Of a DNA stretch of 64,000 nt, positions 45,195 through 53,170 are shown piece by piece. The stretch is from assembly GCA_024234875.1 (NCBI GenBank), contig JACKNM010000005.1, forward strand, positions 186,001 through 250,000, read 5' to 3'. The position numbers and the translations under genes are program-made. How positions within the stretch are numbered: the first letter of the stretch is position 1; every line of letters begins with the position of its first letter. The notes under the pieces are model-generated. The model was not told the origin of the DNA, ran no database searches, and was given only the letters and a program-made list of their open reading frames with translations. The stretch is from Ectothiorhodospiraceae bacterium (GTDB lineage Bacteria > Pseudomonadota > Gammaproteobacteria > HK1).

Positions 45195-45422
45195 GACCCG
45201 GTCACCGGCGCGTCGGAGCGGGCGCCTCAGCCGGAGGGGCGCCGAGCAGCGCAGATGGGCGTCGCCGTCACCGTCGTTCCTCCAATGCGCCGCGAGCCAG
45301 CACTGGTCGCGGCCAGATAATCGCGGCGCGCGGCACCCCCTGTCCGCACTGCATCGAATCCGTCTCCCTCCCGGTTCCACTCACCCACGCGCATCCGAAC
45401 TTCACACCCCGGTCGGGGCGGG

Positions 45423-46490
45423 TCAGCCACCCTTGCCGCTGGCCTTGTCCGGCAACGGCAGGTAGTGGGCCTCGTTGACGAGGGCCGGCGTGGCCGTGCG
45501 CAGCCGCGCGAGCAGCGCCTGCCAGGCGCCGTCGCGGTGCTCGCGCAACCACAGCTCACGCGCCCGCTCGCGGACCGCGTCGAGGGGATTGAGTCGCGCC
45601 GCGACGCGCTCGTCGAGACGCAGGATGACCACGCCCTCGAGCACCTGGACCGGGTCGGATACCGCGCCGACCGCCAGCTCGGCGAGTGCGGCCTCCGCCG
45701 GCGCGGCGAGCATGCCTCCGTGCAGGTACCCCATGTCGCCACCCTTGGCGGCCGAGGCGTCACCGGAGCGCAGTCGCGCGGTCTCCGCGAAGTCGGCCCC
45801 CGCACGGAGGCGGCGGACGATGGTCGCGGCTTCCTGGCGGGCCGCGTCCCAGGCGGCGCCACCGGCCGAGGGGTCGACCTCGAGCAGGATGAGCGAGACG
45901 CGCACCCGCTCCGGCTCGGTGAACTTGTCCGGGTTGTCGGCGTGGTAGGCGGCGAGCTGCTGCTCGGTCGGCGGCGCGATGTCGCGCACCGATGCCTCCA
46001 GGCGCTCACGGCGGCTACGCCGCTCGAGGTCGCCGCGCACGCGCGCGAGCACTGCCTCGCGGTGCTCTTCCCACCCCTGCCGGCCGCGCATCCGAGCCTC
46101 GAAGCTCTCCAGCCGCGACTGCACCCCGGCGGGGTCCGGCTCGATGCCGCGGGCGCGCGCCTCGGCCTCGAGGAGGATGGCGTCGATGAGCTCCTGGCCG
46201 ATCTCGCGCTGGTAGGCGGCGATCTGATCCTCGGGAACCTTGCCGTGATAGAAGCGCTTGCGCATACCGGCGCGCAGCGCCTGGCCGAAATCCTGGGCCG
46301 AGATGGTCTGCTCACCGACCACCGCGAACACCGTGGGGTCGGTCGGTGGGTCGGCGGCCGCGGTCACGCCGCAAGTGACGAGAAGGCCGGCCCAGGCCAT
46401 GGCCCGGAGCAGGCGTGGTGCGCTGGCGTGGTGGTGACGGGTCTCGGGCGACGAGGCGGCGATGGCGTCACGGGCTCTCGGGTTTCGCAT
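45423..46490 (-). CDS. PpiC/SurA-type periplasmic peptidyl-prolyl isomerase
   Basis: 355 residues. The ATG at 46490 follows GGAGGG. A signal peptide (LLRAMAWAGLLVTCGVTAAA) precedes a SurA-like N-terminal helical domain (about 45-195) and a parvulin domain (about 205-300) with RVRVSLILLEVD, GADFAETARLRSGDASAAKGGDMGY-type core and a C-terminal helix. It should catalyse prolyl isomerisation and chaperone outer-membrane or secreted proteins. Prolyl isomerases recur in loci for extracellular cytochromes, where they may help fold or assemble them. It lies between the barrel gene and the four-haem cytochrome gene, separated from the latter by a terminator. Confidence 0.92.
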   Translation of the reverse strand: MRNPRARDAIAASSPETRHHHASAPRLLRAMAWAGLLVTCGVTAAADPPTDPTVFAVVGEQTISAQDFGQALRAGMRKRFYHGKVPEDQIAAYQREIGQELIDAILLEAEARARGIEPDPAGVQSRLESFEARMRGRQGWEEHREAVLARVRGDLERRSRRERLEASVRDIAPPTEQQLAAYHADNPDKFTEPERVRVSLILLEVDPSAGGAAWDAARQEAATIVRRLRAGADFAETARLRSGDASAAKGGDMGYLHGGMLAAPAEAALAELAVGAVSDPVQVLEGVVILRLDERVAARLNPLDAVRERARELWLREHRDGAWQALLARLRTATPALVNEAHYLPLPDKASGKGG

Positions 46491-46582
46491 CTCGGTCGGG
46501 ACCCTCCAGGCGACGTGGGCGAGACCAGTCGGGCGGTGGCTCGGCGGCGACGGCCGGATCTGGCTCGGACCGGCCCCTTCGC

Positions 46583-46621
46583 AAAACAAGGCCGGGTGGC
46601 AGTTTATTCCGCCACCCGGCC
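46583..46621 (-). terminator. Rho-independent terminator after the four-haem cytochrome gene
   Basis: On the minus strand an 11-base perfect stem GGCCGGGTGGC / GCCACCCGGCC with a ten-base loop is followed by TTGTTTTG. It lies about 60 bases after the cytochrome stop codon and separates that gene from the prolyl isomerase. Confidence 0.8.
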
Positions 46622-46638
46622 CTGCAACGGACGATCTC

Positions 46639-46667
46639 GGTGGCGGCCGCCCGAGGCGGCCGCCACC
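46639..46667. repeat. Perfect 13-base hairpin just after the four-haem gene
   Basis: GGTGGCGGCCGCC (46639-46651) pairs with 46655-46667 around a three-base loop. It starts about ten bases after the stop codon and precedes the terminator, so it may protect the transcript 3' end. Confidence 0.6.
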
Positions 46668-46677
46668 GACGCCACGC

Positions 46678-47502
46678 TTACTTGGTGTGGCAGGACAGGC
46701 AGACCTGGCTCTCGGTGTTGCCGTCCGTGCGGCGCAGGAACAGGCTCGACTCGCTGTGCGGATCGTGGCAGCTACCGCACTCGACCGACGGCTCCGCCTG
46801 CCCGCTGAAGTCGCGGGTGTAGAGGATCATGTCGTTCTTGTCGCGGGCGCCGGCGACGCCGGAGGTCTCACCGGTGTCGACGAACCACTGGCCAGAGCCG
46901 CTCGAGGTCTCCAGCGCGACCTTGAAGTCCTTGTCGCGGACCGAGGTGTCGCTGGCCGGGGTGCAGGTGCCGGTCAGGCTGCCGCAGCCACCGCCCGCGT
47001 AGGCGACGCCGATCGGGTGGTCGTTGCTCAGGTCCTCGCCGAGGTTGGCGGCGCCGGTGACGGTCTGGTCGCCGGTCCACGCGGTCCACGAGCCGGGAGC
47101 GTCGGTGATGCTGTCGAGGCCGCTGCCGGGCTCGTTGATCATCGAGTTCATCGCCTGGGTGCCGTCATGGCAGGACAGGCAGGCGATGGACACCGAGCCG
47201 ACCGCCAGCACGGAGCTGTCCAGGGTCGAGGTGGTGGCGTAGGTGGTGTAGGTCGAGCTCGGCAGAGTCTTGTTCCACAGCGGGGCCCCCGCGCCGGTGT
47301 TGGCACCGTGAGGGGTGTGGCAGAAGACGCAGATCTCGTCGGTGGTGGTGCTGTCGGTTCCGGTGCCGGTCGCATGGTTGGTGCCGGTGCCGGTGTTACC
47401 CAGGTTGTGCTTCGTGTTGGCGATGCCCGCCCAGGCCCCCCCCGTCGCCAAGGCGAGTGCGGTGCCGACCACGATGTGCCGAGTCAGCCGTTTCAAGCTC
47501 AT
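46678..47502 (-). CDS. Secreted four-haem cytochrome c (candidate extracellular carrier or filament subunit)
   Basis: 274 residues with a clean signal peptide (VVGTALALATGGAWA, then GIANTKHNLG). Four CXXCH motifs: CVFCH, CLSCH, CGSCH and CLSCH. The order of landmarks (TKHNLG, CVFCHTPHGA, APLWNK, CLSCHDGTQAMN, LSNDHPIGV, ECGSCHDPHS, QVCLSCHTK) is shared with the four-haem protein at 50.2 kb, the five-haem protein at 53.2 kb and the start of the eleven-haem protein. The mature part is rich in Gly, Ser and Thr and low in charge, as in exported cytochromes. It has its own sigma-54 promoter, a long leader and a strong terminator, all signs of a separately and highly expressed gene. Confidence 0.93.
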   Translation of the reverse strand: MSLKRLTRHIVVGTALALATGGAWAGIANTKHNLGNTGTGTNHATGTGTDSTTTDEICVFCHTPHGANTGAGAPLWNKTLPSSTYTTYATTSTLDSSVLAVGSVSIACLSCHDGTQAMNSMINEPGSGLDSITDAPGSWTAWTGDQTVTGAANLGEDLSNDHPIGVAYAGGGCGSLTGTCTPASDTSVRDKDFKVALETSSGSGQWFVDTGETSGVAGARDKNDMILYTRDFSGQAEPSVECGSCHDPHSESSLFLRRTDGNTESQVCLSCHTK

Positions 47503-47675
47503 CTCACTACCCCTTATGTCTTCGCGTTTCGCGTCGTGTCGCCCGATTGCCGTTCCGGCTCCCCGTTCCCCGATCTGCATCGGTTGCCGAGGGCCACCGT
47601 TCCCCTTGATTCACTTCCGGACGGCTGGGTCGGGCTTCGAACTCCCGGGACCGCCCGCGTTCGCACCGGTGTCGG

Positions 47676-47691
47676 TGCAACATGCGTGCCA
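47676..47691 (-). promoter_or_regulatory. Consensus sigma-54 promoter of the four-haem cytochrome gene
   Basis: The minus strand reads TGGCACG-CATG-TTGCA, a perfect match to TGGCACG-N4-TTGCA. The start is predicted near 47664. It is the strongest sigma-54 site in the window. Confidence 0.88.
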
Positions 47692-47763
47692 GTGGGAGGA
47701 TCGACCGAAAACGGGGGCGATCTCGGCCGTGGGTGCGACGGAATCGACGGATCGGGCCGCCTC

Positions 47764-47803
47764 CTTCCCGGATCCGAGAATCGGATCTCGACGCCGGGAA
47801 GGC
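47764..47803. promoter_or_regulatory. Nested inverted repeat, candidate activator-binding site
   Basis: Outer arms CCTTCCCGG (47764-47772) and CCGGGAAGG (47795-47803) enclose GATCCGA-GAA-TCGGATC (47772-47788). It lies 73-112 bases upstream of the sigma-54 promoter, the distance at which NtrC-type activators bind. Confidence 0.5.
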
Positions 47804-47830
47804 GCAGGCTCCCGAATCTGACAACGCCGT

Positions 47831-48781
47831 CTAAGGAGCGGGACGGCGGAAGGCGGCCTCGATGTAGGCGACGACTGCGTCGATCTGTGATTTATCGAGC
47901 ACATGACGCCAGGCGGGCATCGCGGTGCCGACGATGCCGTCGCGCACTGCGCCGACCAGGGCCTCGCGCTCCGACGGCGTGAGCGGGGTGGGCTGATTCA
48001 GGTTCGGAGGCGGCGGGTCGAGAAAGCTACCGATCCAGTTCCGGCCGGTGCCGTCCTCGGCGTGGCAGGTGGCGCAACTCTCCTGGTAGATCTCGGCGCC
48101 GAGCAGCACCTGGGGTGTCGGGTCGACGAGGTGTGGCGGGTCCTCGTGCATCTCGAACTCCGGCGGCTCGTTCTCCTCCTCGTAGTTGCCGGGGGGAAAC
48201 GAGACGGCCTCTGGCCGCCAGGCGAGCGGCTCCGCGGGGACGTCCCGGGAATGGCAGGAGACGCACGTGGTCAGATAGATCTGGCGGCCGGTGCGCCGAT
48301 CCGGGCTGAGCGCATCCCAGGGAACGTCCAGGCCTGTGTCGCCGGTGACGAACGGGGCGGCGGGTGAGTCGTGGGGATCGCCGAGCCAGCCGTTGGCCTC
48401 GCTGTGATAGCGCGCGGTGGCCGGGCGACCGCGCATGAAGGCATCGCGGACATAGTCGACGACCGCGGTGATCTGTTCGTCACTCAGTCGGTCGGCGAAC
48501 GACTGCATCGCGGTGCCGGGCCGGCCGTCGCGGATCGCCTGGCGCATGCGGTCGACGGTGAGGGCGGTGGGGTCCGCGGTGGTGAAGTCGCGTGGAGGTG
48601 GCACCAGGACGGTGGCGGCGACGGTGGCGGCGTCGCCCCGGTAGCCGTGACAGAAGTAGCAGTGGAACTCGTAGACCGCGCGGCCGTCGGCCTCGGTTGC
48701 CGGAGCGGGAGCGGCGGCGAGGGCGGCGAGGGCGACCGTCGCGCTGGCCAGCGGGTGGCGGAAGGGGATGATCGGGCGCAT
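47831..48781 (-). CDS. Three-haem class I cytochrome c
   Basis: 316 residues with a signal peptide (LASATVALAALAAAPAPA). Three separate class I cytochrome c domains, each with one haem: FHCYFCHGYRG (about 35-120), TTCVSCHSRDV (about 160-225) and ESCATCHAEDG (about 235-315). Met-ligand candidates are PGTAMQSFAD in the first domain and VGTAMPAWRH in the last. It differs from the c7-like proteins nearby and resembles caa3/dehydrogenase-type multidomain carriers with higher potential. It is divergent from an NHL lipoprotein gene. It could accept electrons from or deliver them to the conduit. Confidence 0.9.
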   Translation of the reverse strand: MRPIIPFRHPLASATVALAALAAAPAPATEADGRAVYEFHCYFCHGYRGDAATVAATVLVPPPRDFTTADPTALTVDRMRQAIRDGRPGTAMQSFADRLSDEQITAVVDYVRDAFMRGRPATARYHSEANGWLGDPHDSPAAPFVTGDTGLDVPWDALSPDRRTGRQIYLTTCVSCHSRDVPAEPLAWRPEAVSFPPGNYEEENEPPEFEMHEDPPHLVDPTPQVLLGAEIYQESCATCHAEDGTGRNWIGSFLDPPPPNLNQPTPLTPSEREALVGAVRDGIVGTAMPAWRHVLDKSQIDAVVAYIEAAFRRPAP

Positions 48782-48903
48782 TGCGCTGCTCGGTCCTCGG
48801 CCGGAACGTTGGAGGATGCGGATGCTACTTTGCGTGGGCGGTCCTCGCACCCGAGGTCGGGTGACCGGGTGGGGGCAGCCCGCCCGCGCGGCGGGGTCGG
48901 GGG

Positions 48904-48919
48904 CGGCACGCGGGTTGCA
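48904..48919 (+). promoter_or_regulatory. Sigma-54 promoter of the NHL lipoprotein gene at 49.0 kb
   Basis: CGGCACG-CGGG-TTGCA matches TGGCACG-N4-TTGCA at 11 of 12 positions with correct spacing. A short inverted repeat CCTCG-N4-CGAGG lies about 50 bases upstream (48843-48856). The start is predicted near 48930, about 95 bases before the ATG. Confidence 0.75.
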
Positions 48920-49023
48920 TGCACACCCCGAGTGGGTTGCCCTGACGATGGCCGGCGGACGGCGGTGCGCTGGTGCCGAGCCGGTCGGCGACACGGTCGA
49001 AGACGTCAAGTCGGAGTGAATCG

Positions 49024-50139
49024 ATGACAGAGAACGGGTCCCTCGTCCGTCGTGCCGCGCTCGGAGCCGCGGTGCTGGTGGCCGGGCTGCTGGCAGGATG
49101 CGTCGCGGCGCCGGAGAAGGAAGCGGCGCCACAGCCGGAGCTGGTGTTCCCACCGCCTCCAGATCCTGCCCGCTTCGTGTTCGAGCGCATCGTGTTCGCG
49201 AGCTCGAATCTCACGGTGGACGACGGCACCGAGCGCTTTCGGCGCATGGTGACCGGGCAGAAGACGTCCGGACGCGGCTTCTCCAAGCCGTTCGACGTGG
49301 CCGCCTGCCGCGGCCGCGTGTACGTCACCGACACCGTCGAGCGCTCGGTGATGGTCTACGACGTTCCGGCGCGGAAGTTCAGCGAGTTCGGCAACCAGGA
49401 CCTCGGCACCCTGCGCCAGCCGCTCGGCATCAACGTCGACGAGCAGTGCAACGTCTACGTCGCCGACGGCACCGCCGGGCGGGTCAAGATCTACGACGCG
49501 GCCGGGCGCTTCCTCCGCGAGATCGGTGGCGACGGTGACTTCAGCCGCCTCTCGCACGTGGCGCCCTCGCCGGACGGGACGCGGGTCTACGCCGTCGACA
49601 CCGGCGGTGTCGACACCGATCAGCATCGGGTGCGCGTGTACGAGGTCGCGACCGGCAAGCACCTGTTCGACTTCGGCCGGCGTGGTAACGGAGACGGCGA
49701 GTTCAACCTGCCGCGCGACATCGAGTACACCAAGAACGGCCTGGTCTACGTGGTCGACGGTGCGAACTTCCGGGTGCAGGTGTTCGACCCGCAGGGCAAG
49801 TTCCTGCGCGCGTTCGGTGGTGTCGGGCGACAACTCGGGCAGTTCTCGCGCCCGAAGGGCATCGCGATCGACGGCGCGGGGCGGATCTACGTGACCGACA
49901 CCGCGTTCGGGAATTTCCAGATCTTCAGCCCCGAGGGCGAGCTGCTCCTGTTCATCGGCACGCGTGGCGCGCAGTTCGAGCCCGCCAAGTACATGCTGCC
50001 GGCCGGGATCGACGTCGACGAGGACGGCCGCGTGCTGATGGTCGACCAGTACTTCCGCAAGGTCGACATCTACCGTCCGGTCGAGGTACCGGCGGAGGCG
50101 GGATTCCTCGGGCCATGGAACAAGTCGCCGGCGGCATGA
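49024..50139 (+). CDS. NHL-repeat six-bladed beta-propeller lipoprotein
   Basis: 371 residues. Lipoprotein signal ALGAAVLVAGLLAGC, then a short Pro-rich stretch and six NHL blades (PFDVAACRGRVYVTDTVER, PLGINVDEQCNVYVADGTA, VAPSPDGTRVYAVDTGG, PRDIEYTKNGLVYVVDGAN, PKGIAIDGAGRIYVTDTAF, PAGIDVDEDGRVLMVDQYF). It is a paralogue of the proteins at 38.8 and 51.8 kb, and closest to the latter (shared VYxVDTGG and GxxxxGQFxRPK blocks). It probably binds a surface or periplasmic partner of the cytochrome system. The ATG follows GGAGTGA, and the gene has a sigma-54 promoter. Confidence 0.93.
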   Translation: MTENGSLVRRAALGAAVLVAGLLAGCVAAPEKEAAPQPELVFPPPPDPARFVFERIVFASSNLTVDDGTERFRRMVTGQKTSGRGFSKPFDVAACRGRVYVTDTVERSVMVYDVPARKFSEFGNQDLGTLRQPLGINVDEQCNVYVADGTAGRVKIYDAAGRFLREIGGDGDFSRLSHVAPSPDGTRVYAVDTGGVDTDQHRVRVYEVATGKHLFDFGRRGNGDGEFNLPRDIEYTKNGLVYVVDGANFRVQVFDPQGKFLRAFGGVGRQLGQFSRPKGIAIDGAGRIYVTDTAFGNFQIFSPEGELLLFIGTRGAQFEPAKYMLPAGIDVDEDGRVLMVDQYFRKVDIYRPVEVPAEAGFLGPWNKSPAA

Positions 50140-50170
50140 GGCGCCGGGGCCCGGTCCCGAGGCGGTGGCG

Positions 50171-50968
50171 CTAGAGCGCGTGGCAGGCGGCGCAGAGGCC
50201 CTCGCGGCTGCCCGAGAGCCGGAGGAAGTTCGGCGCGTCGCGGTGCGGATCGTGGCACGACGCGCACTCGACGTACGGCGCCGCCTGCTCCGGGCTCTCG
50301 CCACGGGCGTAGAGCTGGACGTCGTCTCGTTGTCGTCCGGGCGCCCCGGTCTCCACCCACCACACGGTGATGCCGTCGATGAGGTCGGCGCTCGCGGTGC
50401 GAAAGCTCGTGGGGTCGATGGGCACCGGCGAGATCAACGGGTTGGGCGGCGTGGTGGTGGTGAGGCCCGGCGGGTAGTGGCCACGATAGGGCACACCGAC
50501 CGGATGGCTCACGCTGAGGTCGACCGTCTGCACCGCGCCGAGCACGCTTTCCACCAGCGGGCGCGCGCCGTCGGTCACCCCGGCGGATCCGGTGACGTTC
50601 ATCGCCTGGGTGCCGTCGTGACAGGCCATGCAGGCGAGGGAGACCGATCCGCGCTGCTCGACCTCCGCGAGCTGCACGCGGCCGAAGCTGTCGTAGGTCT
50701 GGAACGTGGTGCCACCGTCGGCCGGGCGACTCGGCTGCCAGGCCGGCGCGCTGGCGCTCTCCCCGTGCGGGGTGTGGCAGTACGCGCAGACCTGGGACGG
50801 ATCGGCGCTCGCCAGTGGCGCGCGCGCCGAGCCCACGAGATTGTGCTTGGTGTCGGCGATGCCGGCGAGCGACGGTGGCGCGTGGAACGCACCGGCCACG
50901 GAGAGCGCGATGAGGACTAGGGTGACCAGGAACCGCGGGTACCCCCGCTGGCGTTCCTTGGGCTGCAC
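50171..50968 (-). CDS. Secreted four-haem cytochrome c (paralogue of the 46.7-kb protein)
   Basis: 265 residues from the GTG at 50968, the only start that keeps a full signal peptide (LVTLVLIALSVAGAFHAPPSLA). Four CXXCH motifs: CAYCH, CMACH, CASCH and CAACH. Landmarks follow the same order as in the 46.7-kb protein (ADTKHNLVG, CAYCHTPHGE, CMACHDGTQAMN, SHPVGV, ECASCHDPH). It has no lipobox. The coding start overlaps, head to head, the start of the three-haem lipoprotein on the other strand by 59 bases. It ends convergent with the NHL lipoprotein gene. No clear sigma-54 site was found for it. Confidence 0.87.
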   Translation of the reverse strand: MQPKERQRGYPRFLVTLVLIALSVAGAFHAPPSLAGIADTKHNLVGSARAPLASADPSQVCAYCHTPHGESASAPAWQPSRPADGGTTFQTYDSFGRVQLAEVEQRGSVSLACMACHDGTQAMNVTGSAGVTDGARPLVESVLGAVQTVDLSVSHPVGVPYRGHYPPGLTTTTPPNPLISPVPIDPTSFRTASADLIDGITVWWVETGAPGRQRDDVQLYARGESPEQAAPYVECASCHDPHRDAPNFLRLSGSREGLCAACHAL

Positions 50969-51788
50969 GGTGGCAGCGCTGTTGCTGCTCGGGTGCCCGG
51001 CCGAGGAGCGCGACGACGCGGTGGTGGGGGCGGCACCGGCCGTGCCGGCGGTGGCCGCGACCGCCCCACCGACCGCGCCGGTGACTGCCGAGCCCGCACC
51101 GGCGCAACCGACCGCGAGCAGCGCCCCGCCCGTGGCCACGAGCGCGACCGCGGCGACGACATCGCCACCGACTGCCGCACCGGCGCCGGTCGCGGCGCGG
51201 CCGGCGGCATCGGCACCGGCGCCCGGTCGCGATACGACGCCTGCCGCGCCGGCGCCCGTGGTGGCGGCGGCGCCTCCGCCCGCGCCGGCAGGTCCGGAGC
51301 TCGTTCCCCGCGCCGCGCCGAGCCCGCCGCCCAGGCTGGTCATCGAGGACGACCGCGGCATGCTGGACCGACGCTCGCCCGCGTACCGGATCCTGCAGCG
51401 CCCGCGCGAGGCGATGGCCGGATTCCCGCTCGACCGGTCGGGCCGGGTCGACTGGGTGCAGGCGCTCGAGCGCGGCCTGATCCGACCCCGCGCACGCGTC
51501 GGCTCGGTGGGCAAGATGGAGCTACGCACCTCCGAGATCCTCATGACCAACACCCGTGAGATGCCCCACGTGGTCTTCCCGCATCGTCAGCACACGGAGT
51601 GGCTTGCTTGCTCGAACTGCCATCCGAAACCCTTCGAGGCCCGCGAGGGCGCCAACCGCATCACCATGGACGCGATCTTCCGTGGCGAGTTCTGCGGTGT
51701 ATGCCACGAGCGGGTCGCATTCTCCACCTTCGCGTGCGAAAGATGCCACAGCGTCCCGCATCCTGGCTCCCCCGCGCGCTGGTGGTGA
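50910..51788 (+). CDS. Three-haem cytochrome c lipoprotein (type B)
   Basis: 292 residues. The ATG at 50910 follows GGAGAG; GTG 50922 is an alternative. A lipoprotein signal (CTVAALLLLGC) is followed by a very long Ala/Pro/Thr arm (about 30-140). The conserved type B segment comes next (AYRILQRPREAM, GRVDWVQALERGLIRPR), then the triheme block (CSNCH, CGVCH, CERCH, with FPHRQHTEWLAC and GANRITMDAIFRGEFC). The arm could let a lipid-anchored haem domain reach across the periplasm or out from the surface. The gene overlaps the next NHL gene by four bases (GTGA) and overlaps the divergent four-haem gene at its 5' end. Confidence 0.88.
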   Translation: MRTRVTRNRGYPRWRSLGCTVAALLLLGCPAEERDDAVVGAAPAVPAVAATAPPTAPVTAEPAPAQPTASSAPPVATSATAATTSPPTAAPAPVAARPAASAPAPGRDTTPAAPAPVVAAAPPPAPAGPELVPRAAPSPPPRLVIEDDRGMLDRRSPAYRILQRPREAMAGFPLDRSGRVDWVQALERGLIRPRARVGSVGKMELRTSEILMTNTREMPHVVFPHRQHTEWLACSNCHPKPFEAREGANRITMDAIFRGEFCGVCHERVAFSTFACERCHSVPHPGSPARWW

Positions 51789-52885
51789 GCGGCCGCGCCG
51801 GCCCTCATGCGCTCGCCGCCGGTTGGTTGCTGGCGGCGGTGCTCGCGCTCGCCGGGTGCGTCTCGACCCCCCCTCGAGAGGAGTCAACGGACGCCGAGAC
51901 CGGAGTATTCCTCTGGCCGTCGCCGCCCGAGCGCCCGCGTTTCGCGCACGACGCCACGCTCCGCAGCGCGCGTGACGTCCAGATCCTCACCGACGCGGAT
52001 CGGCTGCGCGCCGCTCTCGGTGGGCGGGTCGAGGACTCCGGGGGGTTCACCAAGGCGTACGACGTGGTGGCGCAGGGTGGTCAGGTCTACGTCTCCGACA
52101 CCGCGGCCGCCGCCGTCCACGTCTTCGACGTGCCCCGCCGCCGTTACTTCGTCCTCGGCTTTCGCCGCGAGGGCGCGTTGCGCAAGCCGCTCGGTCTCGA
52201 TCTCGACCGGCGCGGGCTGCTCTACGTCGCGGACGCGGACCTGCAGCGGGTGGTGGTCTTCGACCGGCTCGGTCTGTTCCAGCGATTCATCGGCGACGGC
52301 GAGACTCTGGAGCGGCCGACCGCGGTCGCGGTGACCCCCGACGGGTCGCGGGTCTACGTGGTCGACACCGGCGGGGTGGAGAGCGAGTCGCACCGGATCG
52401 TGGTGTTCGACGCCGAGGGCAAGCAGGTGGCCACCATCGGCGAGCGCGGCGACGGGCTCGGACAGCTCAACTTGCCCGTGGATGCCGCGCTCGGTCCGGA
52501 TGGCACGCTGTGGGTGCTCGACGCCGGCAACTTCCGGGTCCAGGCGTTCTCACCCGACGGGCGGGCGCTGCGCGCCTTCGGCAGCGTGGGTACCGCCTTC
52601 GGTCAGTTCGCGCGCCCCAAGGCACTCGCCGTCGGCGCCGACGGCAACCTGTTCGTGAGCGACGGGATGTTCGGCGTGGTGCAGGCATTCGACCCCGAGG
52701 GGCGGCTGTTGCTGCCCATCGGTCGGCCGGGGCGGCGGGATCTCCCGGGATGGTGGGCGCTGCCGGCCGGGGTCGACGTCGACGAGACCGGAAGGTTGTA
52801 CGTGGTGGACCAGGGTTTCTCCAAGGTCGAGGTGCTGCGCCCGATCGGCGACGAGGAGGCCCGGCGGCTGGCGGCGGGCGGCTGA
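51785..52885 (+). CDS. NHL-repeat six-bladed beta-propeller lipoprotein
   Basis: 366 residues from the GTG at 51785, which overlaps the upstream stop as GTGA. Lipoprotein signal WLLAAVLALAGC. Six NHL blades (AYDVVAQGGQVYVSDTAAA, PLGLDLDRRGLLYVADADL, PTAVAVTPDGSRVYVVDTGG, PVDAALGPDGTLWVLDAGN, PKALAVGADGNLFVSDGMF, PAGVDVDETGRLYVVDQGF). It is translationally coupled to the triheme lipoprotein, so the two should act together, probably with the propeller as docking disc for the cytochrome. It is a paralogue of the proteins at 38.8 and 49.0 kb. Confidence 0.93.
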   Translation: MSGRAGPHALAAGWLLAAVLALAGCVSTPPREESTDAETGVFLWPSPPERPRFAHDATLRSARDVQILTDADRLRAALGGRVEDSGGFTKAYDVVAQGGQVYVSDTAAAAVHVFDVPRRRYFVLGFRREGALRKPLGLDLDRRGLLYVADADLQRVVVFDRLGLFQRFIGDGETLERPTAVAVTPDGSRVYVVDTGGVESESHRIVVFDAEGKQVATIGERGDGLGQLNLPVDAALGPDGTLWVLDAGNFRVQAFSPDGRALRAFGSVGTAFGQFARPKALAVGADGNLFVSDGMFGVVQAFDPEGRLLLPIGRPGRRDLPGWWALPAGVDVDETGRLYVVDQGFSKVEVLRPIGDEEARRLAAGG

Positions 52886-52944
52886 ACGGCGCTCCGCGGC
52901 GGGCAGTCGGGCGCCGGGCGAGCTGCCCAAACCCGGGAATTCTT

Positions 52945-52958
52945 TCTCGATATCGAGA
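52945..52958. promoter_or_regulatory. Perfect 14-bp palindrome, candidate activator site
   Basis: TCTCGATATCGAGA is a perfect palindrome lying 87-100 bases upstream of the sigma-54 promoter at 53045. It shares the CTCG-N4-CGAG pattern with 48843-48856. Confidence 0.5.
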
Positions 52959-53044
52959 GCGCCGCGCCGCGGTCCTCCGGGGTGCGGACACTCGCGCACG
53001 CCTCGCAGGCCACTGGCGCCGCGATTCCCGGGCCGGCGGGAGCC

Positions 53045-53060
53045 TGGTACGTCCCTTGCA
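53045..53060 (+). promoter_or_regulatory. Sigma-54 promoter of the five-haem cytochrome gene
   Basis: TGGTACG-TCCC-TTGCA matches TGGCACG-N4-TTGCA at 11 of 12 positions with exact spacing. The start is predicted near 53071, one hundred bases before the ATG. Confidence 0.75.
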
Positions 53061-53170
53061 TCGCGTCGCCGTGACGGAGCGGGAGTCGGGTCGAGGGCGG
53101 CAGCGGTCGGTCCCGTGTCGCCCCCCGCGGGATGCCGCTGCGTCGACCGATGACCCTGGACGGGACAGCG

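Larger units (their letters stand above)
47503..47830. other. 328-bp regulatory region of the four-haem gene
   Basis: It holds, on the minus strand, a nested inverted repeat (47764-47803), then a consensus sigma-54 promoter (47676-47691), then a leader of about 160 bases. No gene is visible. The order enhancer-like repeat, promoter, leader is the standard arrangement for an NtrC-type activated gene. Confidence 0.6.

Noticed and set aside
45316..45321. GATAAT on the plus strand, resembling a strong -10
   Set aside because: No plus-strand gene follows, and the minus-strand barrel gene cannot use it.
50876..50891. TGGCGCG-TGGA-ACGCA, a possible sigma-54 site before the triheme lipoprotein
   Set aside because: GG and GC are correctly spaced, but the -12 element is poor (ACGC), and the site lies within the coding part of the opposite gene.
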